A stretch of DNA of 64,000 bases from Lonicera japonica. Taxonomy: Eukaryota > Streptophyta > Magnoliopsida > Dipsacales > Caprifoliaceae. Of the stretch, positions 1 through 12,394 are shown one piece after another; the first letter of the stretch is position 1; each line of letters opens with the position of its first letter. The translations under genes were made by a program, and so were the position numbers. The stretch is taken from NCBI GenBank assembly GCA_021464415.1, contig CM038463.1, forward strand, positions 2,790,001-2,854,000, in the 5' to 3' direction. A model generated the notes under the pieces. That model saw nothing but the letters and a program-made list of their open reading frames with translations, searched no databases and was not told the DNA's origin.

Positions 1-17
1 CTTATTTTTCATTGTAG

Positions 18-970
18 TTTTTGAAGGTTATATGCCACCTGTTCAGGTGAGGCTGTGAAGTATAGCGTCACAAGGTTGAATAATTTTTTTCTTTTTTCTC
101 CTTGTGTTGCTAAAACGTTTTTTTTTCTTTTTTTTTTTGATTCAGGTCGACTTAAATCCGTGGGGTCTTCAAGCACTTTTGGAGTACTTCAAGCACGCTT
201 ATGGCAACCCTCCTGTTTACATCCACGAAAATGGTCTCTCTCTCTCTCTCTCTCTCTCTTAACACTTTCAGATGATTTTGGTGGTTAACAGTTTGGTTAA
301 CAGTCTATAAAAGGATCCATCATGTTAGAGCCCTGTGAAATGGGGTTATAGCTGCATTGACTTCTAAAATATAAATCTACACTAGTACATTGGAGCAGGG
401 GATATTTTCTGTATTTACAGTGGGGTGAGACTTGAACCTAGAATCTCCAATCGGACAAACCCACACGCTTAGTGGTTAGTTTAAATTTCAACTATTTGCT
501 GAAGCATGGGAAAATTGTTTTGGCAGGGTATAGGACAACACGTAATGGAACATTGGATGACAAGCCAAGGGTGGAATTTATGCATGCTTATATTGGGAGC
601 TTGCTGGATGCTGTAAGGTATGCCCATTTTTCGTCAATTTGGTAGCCTTATGTTTCAGGATCTTTCCTTTTTAACAAAATGATCTAATTTGTTTGGTCTG
701 TTTTTATTTGAAATGGTAAAAAGGAATGGATCAAATGCAAGAGGGTACTTCTCTTGGGCCTTCCTAGACGTATTCGAGTTATTGGACGGCTATGAATCAG
801 GCTACGGCCTCTATTATGTCAATTTGGACGATAAGGATTTGAAAAGATACCCCAAGACCTCTGCTAAATGGTACTCCAATTTTTTGAAGGGGACAAGTCT
901 CGGTCTAAAAGTGGCTTTTGAAGCTGAGAAAAACATATCTGCTTCTTCAGAATCTCACTTCTCTCAATAG
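18..970 (+). CDS. GH1 beta-glucosidase, 3' end only (BGLU11-like)
   Basis: This is the C-terminal part of a family 1 glycoside hydrolase, an enzyme that cleaves beta-glucosides and in plants usually acts in the vacuole, apoplast or ER. The 5' part lies outside the window. Visible exons are 18-46 (tentative), 146-233, 527-617 and 724-970, with matching phases across the last three junctions. Exon 146-233 encodes [13 protein letters not shown] followed by [12 protein letters not shown], where the Glu of HENG is the catalytic nucleophile of GH1. Exon 527-617 carries [17 protein letters not shown], and exon 724-970 carries the family signature [20 protein letters not shown], including the aglycone-side Trp. 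The protein ends at a TAG at 968-970. The IHENG form of the nucleophile motif is typical of the BGLU11 branch; that subgroup call is inference. The donor at 234 sits at the start of a CT microsatellite, and the acceptor before 724 has a weak polypyrimidine tract. Confidence 0.88.
234..260. repeat. (CT)n microsatellite at a splice donor
   Basis: About 13 CT dinucleotides begin directly at the GT of the donor that ends the beta-glucosidase exon carrying the catalytic Glu. Such runs vary in length, so the donor context may vary between individuals. Confidence 0.85.
421..480 (-). repeat. possible tRNA-derived SINE fragment
   Basis: Read on the - strand, this stretch within a beta-glucosidase intron contains GGTTCAAGTCTC, close to the pol III B-box consensus. 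A similar stretch near 4265-4300 carries GGTTCAAATCAC. The two also share preceding words around AATCTACACTA. No complete A-box to B-box unit with tail and target duplication was delimited, so this is a weak call. Confidence 0.28.
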
Positions 971-2149
971 GTTCTGTCTAGCTAGCACGATTTTGCATAG
1001 ATTCTTTCATTGCTCCAGTGAGGATCTTGTAAAAATTGGCGAAGTTCAAGTGTGAACTTCTATTTCATTTTATAATAATGACCTGACATACATGAATTAC
1101 ATACAAGATCCAACCAGGTATTATTGTCTAGAAAATTTGCATTTTCATTTTGCAGGACCCTTGTTTATTCAATTTTTCCCTCTCTTGAATATATATATAT
1201 ATATATTTTAAATCCAAAGAGTAATAGAATATATGTAGAAACACCACAAATTACTTTCATCTAACCTATAACCTATCTCAATCTAAAACATGATTCCTTG
1301 TAGCAACACCTAGTACTAAAAAATAAATCAGGAGATCTGTCCGAAGCATGCAAGTTTGTGAATAAATATTTCGGGCACCATTAACGTGACTAGCATCACC
1401 AAAGTGACAAGCACTTGGGCGTTTGGGATTGTCTAGGCAAACTTGATTAAGAGTAAAATTTCCATATGAACAGAGGTTGGGACTCCTTAACCACATGAAA
1501 TTTCTTTAAATTATGTTTTTGAGAACTTGAACAAAGTACAAAGCAATGTAAATCCATCTTCATCCGTCAAGTTCTTTGACCACGAAACAAGTGAGGCTAA
1601 ACTTGAACTACAATTGCATTGATCTTCAGACCAACCCAATTTGAGATTTTTTCCATCCTGATCTCGTTCCAATTTGTTATCTTGCCCAGTGCCAATACTC
1701 GATTGAAACTGGGAATGCTTGCTTTTAACACTTTAAGATGAATGTGTTGTGCCAAATCACTCAAACTTGAGCACGACACAACGCGGCAGGATCACATAAA
1801 GGTTTAACGATTGAAGGAACAGCCACAAGCACACTCACAAATCACAATAAAGAAATGAGAAAATAAACAACAGTTGCACAAGACAAAAGGATTTACCGTG
1901 GTGTCGATGTAAACGCCATTAATCCACACAGATAATTGTTTCTATTGATTATAAGCACAAAGGAGTTGATTACAAGTACTCAAGCAAAAAATATCTCAAA
2001 ATAAGCTCTCAAAGTATTTTTGAGCCTAACACAAGCCTAAAGCTTAATGAGCCAATTTTGCACTATATACATAATGTTGCCTGGGACCACGATCGATCAT
2101 CATGCTAAGCCTACAAAACCCACTGCCATACCATGATCGATTTGAAGAT

Positions 2150-2650
2150 TTGACTCTGTATAGGAATCATATTCCTATTTGGTTTTTATATTGTTCAATT
2201 CTTAATTGGCTTTGTATGGTCCAAATCCTAGTTGGATTTGTATTATCTAATTTCTAGTAAGTTTTGGCTCTATGCAATCCAAGACCCATAGGACTTATAC
2301 CTTATAAATAGAACTCTTGTCATAAGTTTTATTTGTGTTGTATTGTATTGTTTACTAGCTAGATTACAGAGTATATTTGAGAGATAATATTGAGAGCTCT
2401 AATTGGTGGCTAGAGTTTGCTTTGCGTGTTGTACTCGGAATTGGTCTTATAAATAATAGCTGTCACCTAGTGGATTAGTGGCAGTTTTGCCGATACCACC
2501 TAATTGCTTGCATTCTTGGTTATTTGTTTTCTTCCTTAATCTCTTATTTTTCGTATTGCTTGAATATTAGTGGTGTTTGTTTCTTTAATTATTGTACGCA
2601 TAATTGTCCTTTCGATCCTATACTTGTGCTAAGGCTTGTTCTAGCGGTAT
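2150..2650 (+). repeat. possible LTR-like fragment
   Basis: This stretch has the look of a retrotransposon LTR: a TATA-type box CTTATAAATAGAAC at 2301-2314, T-rich sequence downstream and a TTAACA-type end near 2651-2656. No partner LTR, primer-binding site or target duplication was found, so it may be unrelated unique DNA. Confidence 0.22.
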
Positions 2651-4298
2651 CTTAACACAACACAATCATGGTCACCTATTGGAGAGCCAACTTCACAAAA
2701 TGCAATTTAGATTTTTCATGATCATATTCACTTTCATCTTCTGCTTCTAAATTCCTTATAATGTTCAGTTATAATCCTCTTATATTCTTTTAATTTCCTT
2801 CATTTGAATCACTCCTCACCTTTATAAATTTCTATCTACAATATGCTCTTTTTAAATCCACTTTCCTTGTTGCAAATTAGTCCATGTAGCATAAGTATTT
2901 TTATTAACAACCACTCCCTTTTTGGGATATGTTCAATTTTGCAAAACCACAACCAATCCAAACGCGATCAGGAAATTTCTTCAATAAATCCATTTCAATA
3001 CATTTCACCCATTTGTTGGAAAATTATTAATTAAACTTATAATTTATATGTGAGTGAAAATTAATTTTAAGATTAATAATTGTGTCATTTCTCAAGAATC
3101 ATGTCTATACGTTTTAACTCTCTTCAAAAAAAACATTTCTTTAAACTTAAAAGACGCATCTTTTCAAAAGGACATGTTCCTTCCAAAGAGTCATTTGTAT
3201 GTCTATTTAAACCTCCCCTCACTCCAGTTGTATCAATCCAATTTTTCCAAGATCATCTTTTCTTTTTCTCTTGACTCCTCCATATAAGTAGATGCTCTAG
3301 AAAAAAATAAAAGGAAAAAAGTATATGCTCTTGAAGTTGGGAAAAACATATCAACTTATCAGTGACGGACCCAAGAATCTTGCTAGAGCCATAAAATTTT
3401 AACGCAAACATAACAACATTAATAATATTAGGTAATTAATCAAGAAATACAACTAATATTATGCAAGTAATCAATGAATAAATTATACCTAATATTAAAA
3501 AGTAGATCTATAAGACGATTTACCTTGGCAATGTTGAAAAAATAGGTTAAAAATACCATTCTTGAGCCATTTTGAGGATAATTTTAAGTGGGACATCACA
3601 CTCGGCTGTGAAAGGTTATTATAGATTCATGCTCTCATATGTGAGGACATCGAAATCGTGTATTTGTCTGCTCAAAATAGTTATGGGGTGAATGAGAAAT
3701 TGTCTCCCTGAGTGAGCTATTTTAAATGAGAAAAATGAATGAAAAATGGTATGTCCCCATAGAAACTTTGTGATTTTTATGGGTTTATAAGGGATCACTT
3801 CTTATGAGTTATTAACCATTCAACAAAACTAAAACTCTCTCTTGCACCCCTCAAATCACGGTTTCACGATGAACCAAGTGACGATCACACGATGCCATGT
3901 TTTGTACCTAGATTTACTTTTAAAGAGACAGGGATCCAAGAAGGGGCACTTGCCCCCCTTTGCCCCTTACTAGGGCCACTGCACTTCTTCATAATCTCAC
4001 TCCTCTTAATAGTTTCCCTTTTGCATTGGTTCTTTCGTTACACCAATGAGTATCTTGTTAAAATTGGCAAAAAGTTGTAAACTTACTATTACTTTTAGTG
4101 TGACAAACAATCCATAGATAGAATGAATCGGTCATACCTTTTCAAGGGTCGCTTGAGTTACACGTGTATTTTCTGCATTATTGTTATTTTTTTTAACCAG
4201 AGGAAATCTACACTACAACACAATTACAAGAGAATGGGGTAAGGGATTCTGTAAAACACAACTCGTGTGATTTGAACCCAGATCTCCCACCGGTTTGG

Positions 4299-4469
4299 AA
4301 GGATCACGGCCATATCATTCAAAGCTAGTGGTAAGAATGGGTTTTGTTCTAGTGCAAGGATCACGGCCATACCATTCAAGGCTTGTGGTAAGAATGGGTT
4401 TCATTCTAGTGCAAGGATCACGGCCATACCATTCAAGGCTTGTGGTAAGAATGGGTTTCGTTCTAGTGC
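4299..4469 (+). repeat. 57-bp tandem repeat, three copies
   Basis: Three consecutive copies of a 57-bp unit that starts AAGGATCACGGCCATA and ends TTCTAGTGC. The second and third copies differ at only one or two positions, while the first is more diverged. The frame happens to stay open through all three copies, but the translation is just the repeat and shows no domain. Confidence 0.85.
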
Positions 4470-5261
4470 TCGAAAGTAATAATCCAAAGCTTTCATGTGT
4501 TCTCCGTTACTTGTATGGATAGTTCCTATATTATAGAGTATATAATTTCGATCGTAGGGACCAATTTCTAGTCACAACGCTTCATAATAATTCTATAAAG
4601 CTTCGGCATAATTTCCTTTGGTTTGAGCTTACATCACGGTCATTATTCAATTCAAACAATCTCCATTCCAAAACCCATTATGAGAATTTTATCTCATACA
4701 GCTCTTCTTTTATGTGCATAATGAAAACAATACAGCAAATCAAAAAAGATGAAAATATTTTTAATATGAACTGAGTAGGGTAGTGTTTTTACAAGAAATT
4801 TCTAGCCAAAATACTAGGCTAATCCACTCCTAATTAAAGACCAAGGGAGTAATTACCTTAAAAAAAATTAAAAAGATTGAAGCATAGAAAATCAATAAAG
4901 AAATAAAAAGGTTTTCCCCTAAACAACAAAATCAAACAAATATCATTTTTTGCCAAAAGTAAAACCTTTATGTATTTTTCGAAGAATGCAACAAACCATT
5001 TCTCCTAAATAACAGTGATTCAAGTCGGAGCCAATGTTTTACGAAAGGCCACATAGTTGCCTCAGAAAAGCAAAGATGAAAAAGTTCCCCAGTTTCTAGG
5101 GCCATTTGGATATCAAAATTTACAGAACTGAATAGTCCAATTGATTCTCACATATATTTTATGTTTCTAATCACCCACATTCACAAAGTTTATATGCAAA
5201 TCTTCAAAATCCAACGAAATGACTGATAGAAATCTAGCAAGAACCAAGCACCCCAGCCCTT

Positions 5262-8200
5262 TTAAGACCAATGCCTCTGCCAAAAGCTGCCAGACCTATT
5301 GATGGGATTAGACCCACCAGTTGAATGATGAGTCGATCCCCAAACAGAGTCCCTGTCAAATGATATGACTGGGAAACGCGATGGATGTTCTCTTTGATGA
5401 ACATGGCTCAACAGATGATTTTCCGCTTCATGTGTGGTCCGGCCTGATGTGTCTGTAGGAGGAAATATGTAGAAACCCCCGCTACGATCGGATTGAGAGA
5501 CAGCTGGCAGAGGCGGGCCCCTCTGACCAACGAATCTTCTGACATTAGGAATTATGGATAGGGGCATGCCTGTCAGATTGCTTGGTTGTTGCTGACGGTG
5601 ACTTGCATGAGAAATGTGGGTCCTCTCATGTGACCGAGGATTGGTACTAGGATGAACAACTGAGGAAACAAATGGGAGCCCACTTCTAGGAGCAGACCTA
5701 TGAAAGAAAATAAGCACACGGATTTAGCATTCGATTCCTGAAAGAAAGAATGAAAGGACTTTGATCATACTCCATATGGTTCTGGCCAAGCTGTTAGAAT
5801 CTTACGGCTAAAGATTTGATTCACCATGTGATCTGCATTCATAGCTCAACTAATATGAAAATGAATTTTACAATCCACAATACGATTCATATGATTCGAT
5901 AAATAGGTGCTTGGATTCTTAAACTTGTATAAAAAATCTAAAACCAAAATCTGACAACTATATTTTCTTGAAACTTTAGACAAAAGAAACAGATTGGGAT
6001 TTTTTTTTTGTTTTTTTTGATAACCATGGGTATCGGGGCCCCTCCCCCACTAATCCCATGAGGCCCTGGTTGCTCAACCGGGAGACGGCCCCAGTGGCCC
6101 AAGAAAGGTTTCACAAATTGGGATTTCATACATGCAAGTCACAAGGCATATCTACAGAAACGCAAAATGAAGGACTATAGCTCATGCATTCAGCATAAAA
6201 AAGGATGCGGCAATTAGAGGAATAACTAAAACAAGAAAGTAGATGTTTCAAGTTTTTAATAGTGCATACCCATGACCATGGAGAAACGGATGCACAGTAG
6301 ATCCAGATCTCGATAGGGAATCGGATTCAGCCCTAGTGGATCGGAGTGTTGCAGAAGGAACTGAAGCCTGATTGGCATTAATGTGGTTTCTGTTTGCAGA
6401 GAAAGGAGGAGAATGGCGACCCCAACCTTGATATTGGATACTATTTCCAGGAAAAGGATAAGGAGTGTAGATATCATTGTGTCCTAACAGGCTGTTCCAT
6501 CGATGACTGAAGTTGGGATCATCTAAATTCTCACTGGAATTTGAGGAAACAGGTGGAAGAGGTTGCAAGTAAGCTACATAGGAGTGAGCCAAAGACGATC
6601 CAGCTGTATGTTCAGCAAACATAGCATGGTTTCCCTGTAAGTCATGATCTGCATGGAAAATTCATATTCTTCATATCACCTTTCCGCTGTAAATTTGAAC
6701 AAGAACCAAAGAAATTTAAATACTTACACGTGGTTGACGGAGATTCCAGTTCCCTGAAAGTTTTGAAAATATCAACTCGTTAAAGAAAGCCATCAACGAT
6801 TATAGCGCACAAGGGAATAAATATAGTAACAAGATTTAGTGGCCAATTATCAAAAAAGGTGATGTTGATAGGTTCTCATGCAGTTGACCAATATCCAACT
6901 GTAAGTCTGTAACTAATATATCCTTACGAAAGGATAATGACTATGTGAAGCAGTGAAGTGTGATGAGAAAGAAAATTCTAGCTCCCTTCCTGTCAAAATG
7001 TCATCCCCCCTCCCTCCTTCCAAAAACAAAACAAAAAATAAATAAAAAAAAAAAGACAACAAAAACCAATGAACGGGCCCTTTGGGATGCTTTTAACATG
7101 AGTCATGAGTGTGGCCTTTTCCTTCATGATCCCCAAATTGGACTCTTTCAGTCATCATGTGCCGAACTGGGAGGAGGCTAACCTATCTATCATCTTGCCT
7201 TCTCAAATGTATGGGTTTTTTTGCCCGTACTGGTAATTTTCTCCCCTAGAATCTTGTTCTTAATTCACTTGAGGTTATGCTTACTGTTTGGTCAGGGGGG
7301 TAATATGATCTGAGACAATGGCTTACTAATTAATGCACTTAAGGATTCTGATCATTGAATAATCGTATAATTATGAATCTTGATAACTGCTCAGCCCTAA
7401 CTAATTATTCCACCTAATGATCAGGGGCAAATCTGATGTGGATATGCTATACTAGACATGCAAGCCTTCAATTACTATGATTAATTACGAAAAGCTCAAT
7501 GGCCAGATTTCAATGAATATCCACTCAGTGTTTGTGATTTTTTAGTGGGTACACGAAGGCCGTAGGCAGCATATACAGCCATTTTTGCCTTGTACCACGT
7601 GTGTACTTCATTTTTTCATGACTATTAAATACAGGGCACCTATTCCAAAACATGCCCATAATGAGGTGTTCGTGGCATTTTCAGTTCAATTATTTGGGTT
7701 GCACTTATATCATATCACTATCATCTTTTTCTTTGCTGCACCCATCTTCCACCGACTTCGCTCTAGCAATAATTTTTTCTCTCCTAAACTAGTTCACCCA
7801 GTGTGTTCCTACTAATGTAATTATCTTTTGTGCTCATTTGGTTTGAGTTTTTGTGCTTTCCAATAATCCTAAATTGGTAAATTCACACATAAAAGCTCAC
7901 AAGTCATGTCAAGAGTTTGAATCATGGGATGCCAATTCCTTTGCTAAAGCTCAAACTCTATATGTGAAATAACCAATGTCTAGTTCAACGAAAGCACAAA
8001 ACGCTAGAACCAAAGGAACACTTAGTGGCAATGAATAAAGTTATCCCCATGCACAAAAATTGAAGTAGAGTAGGTGATATTATACCATCGACAAACGCAG
8101 AAGCAACTAGATGGCACCAATCTCTACTGCTTCTTCGACTACTTCCAAAGTGAAAAACTAAGCTATGGCCGTGGGTATATTCTGGAGTTTCGCAACCTTG

Positions 8201-11092
8201 TAATGGGATTTGGAGCACATGAAAGCCGTGGAGATATTTTTTCCCAGTTAAGTAAATTTTTGACGTCTGCTGAAAGATCTTTTTTAAAGAAAAAATTAAG
8301 CTCATTCACTTTACTTCAGATAAACACGGTATTTTATCTGAAAAATGTTAATTAAAAGGGAAACCAATAGATTTTTGTGGCATAAGCAGTAAGCACAACC
8401 CATAGCTAGTCTTTACTCTCTGGAAGTTCCCCAAGCAAAAAACATGACACAAAAAGTCGGACATCCATGAGTAGGCCCGATTTTCTTCGGGGACAGAAAA
8501 ATTGGGACCGACAGAAATTTTCAATGCTTATCGATGGCAACTTTGATTCAATGTTTTAAAATTATGATTTTACAATTTATTGGATTTGAACATTTTTAGA
8601 ACAGAATATGCATGTTCCACAAATTAATTCAACGTTTCCTGCCAATTTGTAGGATCTTTTTATTCACATTTTAAGAAATCTTAACCTGCTTGCCGATTAC
8701 AAACTGGATTTCTGGCAAATGTATGCTTCATGCCAAAGTCTGGGAAAAAAACATATTGGTTCCCAAAAATTCAGAAATTCTCAGAATTGCAGTCATATCC
8801 ATGAACTTTTGGACCTATAACTTGGCTCTCAGTCATCAAACTCTCAGAGGAATAAAAACAAAAAAAATGGCCGTCACAGGTTTTGAAACATACATTTCAT
8901 AAATGGATAGAAGACTAGTTGACTACAAAATAGCAAATATAAACAGGTTTCCCAAAACGGACATGCTATGGAAGTATTGATTAGGACTTCTTGGATAGTT
9001 ATATGTTATGGTTAGACCCTAGAAGCTTTCTATTAAGGGAAGAGTAGTTAACTTGTTGGATTGCTCACCCAACAAATGATGTACTTCATAATTATTATTC
9101 AGTAATTAATGAAGTTTTTTGTTTCTTATCAAAAAAAACAACTGCAACGTGAATGTTCAAATGCAACATACTGATACAACAAATGATAAAACTTTAGTAG
9201 AAAAGGGAAAAAAACATATGACCATACAGTAAATCATGCTTACTCAAAAGACGAATGCACTCGAGTCAATCCACTGAACGGACACCAGTGAACTCCAAAT
9301 GGCTGAAAATAGAATCAGAAAATTTAACATGTCATTTGTTGCTTAGTTGTTTACTCTTTTCAAGGTGGTTTTTTTTTTTTTTTTTGGGTGGGGGGTGGCG
9401 GTTTAAAGACTCAAACTCAAAGCAGGGTGCTGTGGCAGCACTAAATGCTTCCTCCAATTGAACTTCAAATGTCAAAAAGATACTACGTATTCTCTTCCGA
9501 TATCCTGTTATAACTATGGCAATGTTGTGGCTTTGTATATACTCGGGCAATATCTAGTTACAAAACCAGGCTTTGAAAAGCTTACATTAAAAGATTACAT
9601 TATACAAGTAATTGAAATGATGGCCATGTAATGGCCTTTGATCTTTTATACAAGTCTAAAATACATAAAGTGCTCACCATTTCAGAGTAGCTAAACTCAT
9701 AGGAGTCCTCATTAGGAGTCCAGTCATCAATGCCAAACTCAGATAATGAACGAGCAGAGCCATTTGCATACAACCAGCGGCCCTTCTCAATCTTTCGGCA
9801 ATTAGGGCATTGCATTGCTCCCTTCATATTGAATGCTGAACCAATGCAATCTGATCATATAGTACAAGTGTACGACCAAAGAGTCAAAATAAGCATATAT
9901 AATGAACAAATTAAAAAAAATAATAACAGATTGTTAAGAACAAAATTTTATTAAAGTTCTCCAATAAAGAGTTAATACAATCTACAACTTTTGGTAAATA
10001 TTGATCAAATCACTCTTTTGTACTAACGAATTATAATTCAGACATGTTCAAACAATCTAAAACATTCTTAATTAATCTCCTATGAGATCTATAGTCTTGT
10101 GAATGCATTCAGTCCCAAATTTATCAATCCAGATTTACTACATATCCATTTTAGCATCATCTGTTGCAGACTTGCTTTATGAGCAGGTTGTTTCTCATTT
10201 TTTATAAGTAGAATTATATTAAAAAGTTGCCAGAAAGAGGGCCCAGCATCAGGTGATTATGTCTCAACGCAATCAAACAAAGGATCATCCCATTCCAAGT
10301 ACTTGGGGAAATCGTTTTAACGCACTTGCCATATCCATAATTATATCTAAGTTACACCAAGTAACCATTCCTTAATTTGCAGCCAATTGAACCTGGCATA
10401 GCCTTACTCCAAGTAAGCCACATGAAACATTTGTACAACCTGTTTCATTTCTCACAAGTTATAGGCCTTCATTTACCATCTCACAACCATCGTCACCAGT
10501 AACTTCACAACTCCAAACGTTCTGATTAAAGACGGTTGTATGAACACCAAATAAACATATATACAGTTCTATTTTAAAATCAAATAAATTGTGATCGTCT
10601 TATGTCTATCGATAATAACAGGCTTCATCCTCAGGGAGGAAAAAATGATAAGGCAACACCTCGAAATGATGTTCTTATTAGCTCAGGAAGCAATTATGTA
10701 CAAAGCTAAGAAAGAAAGTAAAAAAAAATGTGCCATTAATGACTATAAAATGAATTGACGTGATCAATTCCAATAAAATTTCCATCTAAATTTCAATAGA
10801 AACACGATGGCATTGATGATGACCTTCCTCATTAATCAAAGCAGAATCATATGATGAAAAAAAAAGAAGCTACCTACACAAGCAACAACAGCAACAAAAT
10901 GAAACAAATTTCAACAACAATAAAAAGAACAAAGTTTGGAGTTTCAATTCAGTCACCGAGATGGAATTGATGTCCGCATTGAAGCTTAGCTGTCGATCTA
11001 TCTCCTTGATCGATGACGAAATCGAGACAAATCGAGCACGAAACCGATGATTTGGCTTCATCAATGGTAACATTATCTTCCGATTCTACCAT
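5262..11092 (-). CDS. RFI2: RING-H2 E3 ubiquitin ligase, RFI2-like
   Basis: A ubiquitin-protein ligase of the RFI2 family, whose Arabidopsis member acts in red/far-red light signalling and photoperiodic flowering. On the - strand the exons are 11092-10957, 9850-9678, 9302-9244, 6753-6728, 6648-6270 and 5697-5262. All junctions are GT-AG and in phase, giving 1209 nt and 402 residues. The RING-H2 ligands are C19, C22, C39, H41, H44, C47, C60 and C63, followed by the family-specific CPNCRKIEKGRWLYANG and a GVHWCPF segment. The rest is low-complexity (His, Ser, Pro rich) with conserved patches YHDLQGNHAMFAEHTA and GGFYIFPP. The start is the first ATG before the RING, 18 residues upstream of C19. 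Exon 4 is only 26 nt. No disabling change was seen, so the gene looks functional. A nested transposon cluster begins 366 bp upstream of the start codon. Confidence 0.93.
5995..6115. repeat. GC-rich repeat fragment in an RFI2 intron
   Basis: A T-rich run followed by a sharply GC-rich block (GGGTATCGGGGCCCCTCC and later GGGAGACGGCCCCAGTGG) inside the 572-bp last intron (5698-6269). It is unlike the surrounding AT-rich intron and resembles a short interspersed element, but I could not identify the family or its ends. Confidence 0.35.
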
Positions 11093-11458
11093 GTTTAGGT
11101 TGTTTGAATTATAAGTAGTGAGAAAATTAGGGAGGGAGGCAAAGATTTTGCAGGTGACGTAATCGGAGAGAAAAATTCAATTTTCGGACAGAGGAAGCAA
11201 AGAAAGAGGGGGATTGATTAAATGAAATGATTCGCACTCTCCTCCTCCTCCTTTTATCTGTCTGTCTGTCTGTTTATCCATTTTTATTTTATTTTTGTTT
11301 CTCTCTCTATGCTATATATCCGATCTGTCATATTACGTGGTTCGGGCCTTTTTCGTTAATAATAATAAAAAATGGTATTCACGTGATTAAATTGGATAGA
11401 CGGTCAATGGTGTTCTAAATAACATGTGAATTTGTTCATCCACCCGCGTACAATCTTC
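11093..11458 (-). promoter_or_regulatory. RFI2-like 5' flank and probable promoter
   Basis: This is all that remains between the RFI2-like start codon and the edge of the nested transposon cluster. It contains a purine-rich stretch near 11120-11220 and a TCTG tetranucleotide repeat near 11257-11274, next to pyrimidine-rich DNA. No clear TATA box could be fixed. If the core promoter is intact it must lie here, so any more distal control regions have been displaced by 25.6 kb. Confidence 0.45.
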
Positions 11459-12394
11459 CAGGGGTGTGGTAAAAAATGTGAAAACAGAACAAACGATTTA
11501 AATCGATTTGTTGTGATTTAAATTTTTTTAAATTAAAAAAATATATCAAAACCGAAATTGAAATTGAAATCAATTGATTCGGGTTGGAATGGGTTAGGAG
11601 TTCAGGGTACTTGAATTTGATCGAAAATACTGAATCTCTTAAAAAAAATTTGCTAATTTAAAATAATTACTTAAATTGTCTTACAACATATTGGGAAAAA
11701 AAAAGAAGAGAAAATGGGTTATAAAACCTCACTCTATAATGTTTTAGGACTCTAAAGACGAATTCATATTTAATAAAGCTAAATATGACTAATTTCACTA
11801 TTTAGTTCTAAATTAAGGACACTTTTGATAATATTAATTTATATTAAGAATAATGAGAAATATTGATGTACAAAAATACTCCTGATAAAACCTCTGTTAA
11901 ACCTTCCCTCCTCCTAAAGCATGATCGTCCCCTGTCTCTTATATAACAACCACGATCAAAATTTCATCTCTATCTACACGATCAAAATTTTCTCTCTCTA
12001 TATTTTCTCTGCACGTTCGTTGTTTATATCCACGATCTCAGTTTATTCTTAATTTTTGTTTTGTTTTTTGTTGCTCATTTGTGGTATATGGTCGCTTCAG
12101 TTTTTAGTTAAGGTACGCCTTCATTCTTTTATTAATTCATTATTTACTTTTCGTTGTTCATTCATTTTTGTTAATCCGTTGAATCGAGAATTCGTTGAGT
12201 TATTTTGTATTTATGTTTTGTGTTAATTTTGAAGTTAAAAACACATTTCTACAAATGGTTAGGTTTTCATGTGTTTTGAACTTTTTTTCTTATGAGTTTT
12301 TGTGTTTATTTGTTCAACTGTGTTCATCTATTCAAATTTATACATAGATTTTATTGAACATTCTAGTTTTGTAGCATTTTATGTATAGCATTAG

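Larger units (their letters stand above)
971..5261. other. intergenic region between GH1 and RFI2-like genes
   Basis: No supportable coding gene is present. All open frames are under 80 codons, with no recognisable domain and no splice context linking them. The first part is the 3' flank of the beta-glucosidase gene. The rest is AT-rich DNA with scattered repeats: a TA run near 1190-1206, an LTR-like stretch near 2150-2650, and a three-copy 57-bp tandem repeat near 4300-4470. The final part is the 3' flank of the RFI2-like gene, which is on the opposite strand, so the two genes converge here. Confidence 0.6.

Noticed and set aside
4295..4522. 75-codon ORF with three SRPYHS repeats
   Set aside because: It is the 57-bp tandem repeat read in an open frame.
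7985..8305. 106-codon - strand ORF in the RFI2-like gene
   Set aside because: It lies within the 2.5 kb intron. The in-phase exons on both sides join without it, and it has no RFI2 similarity.
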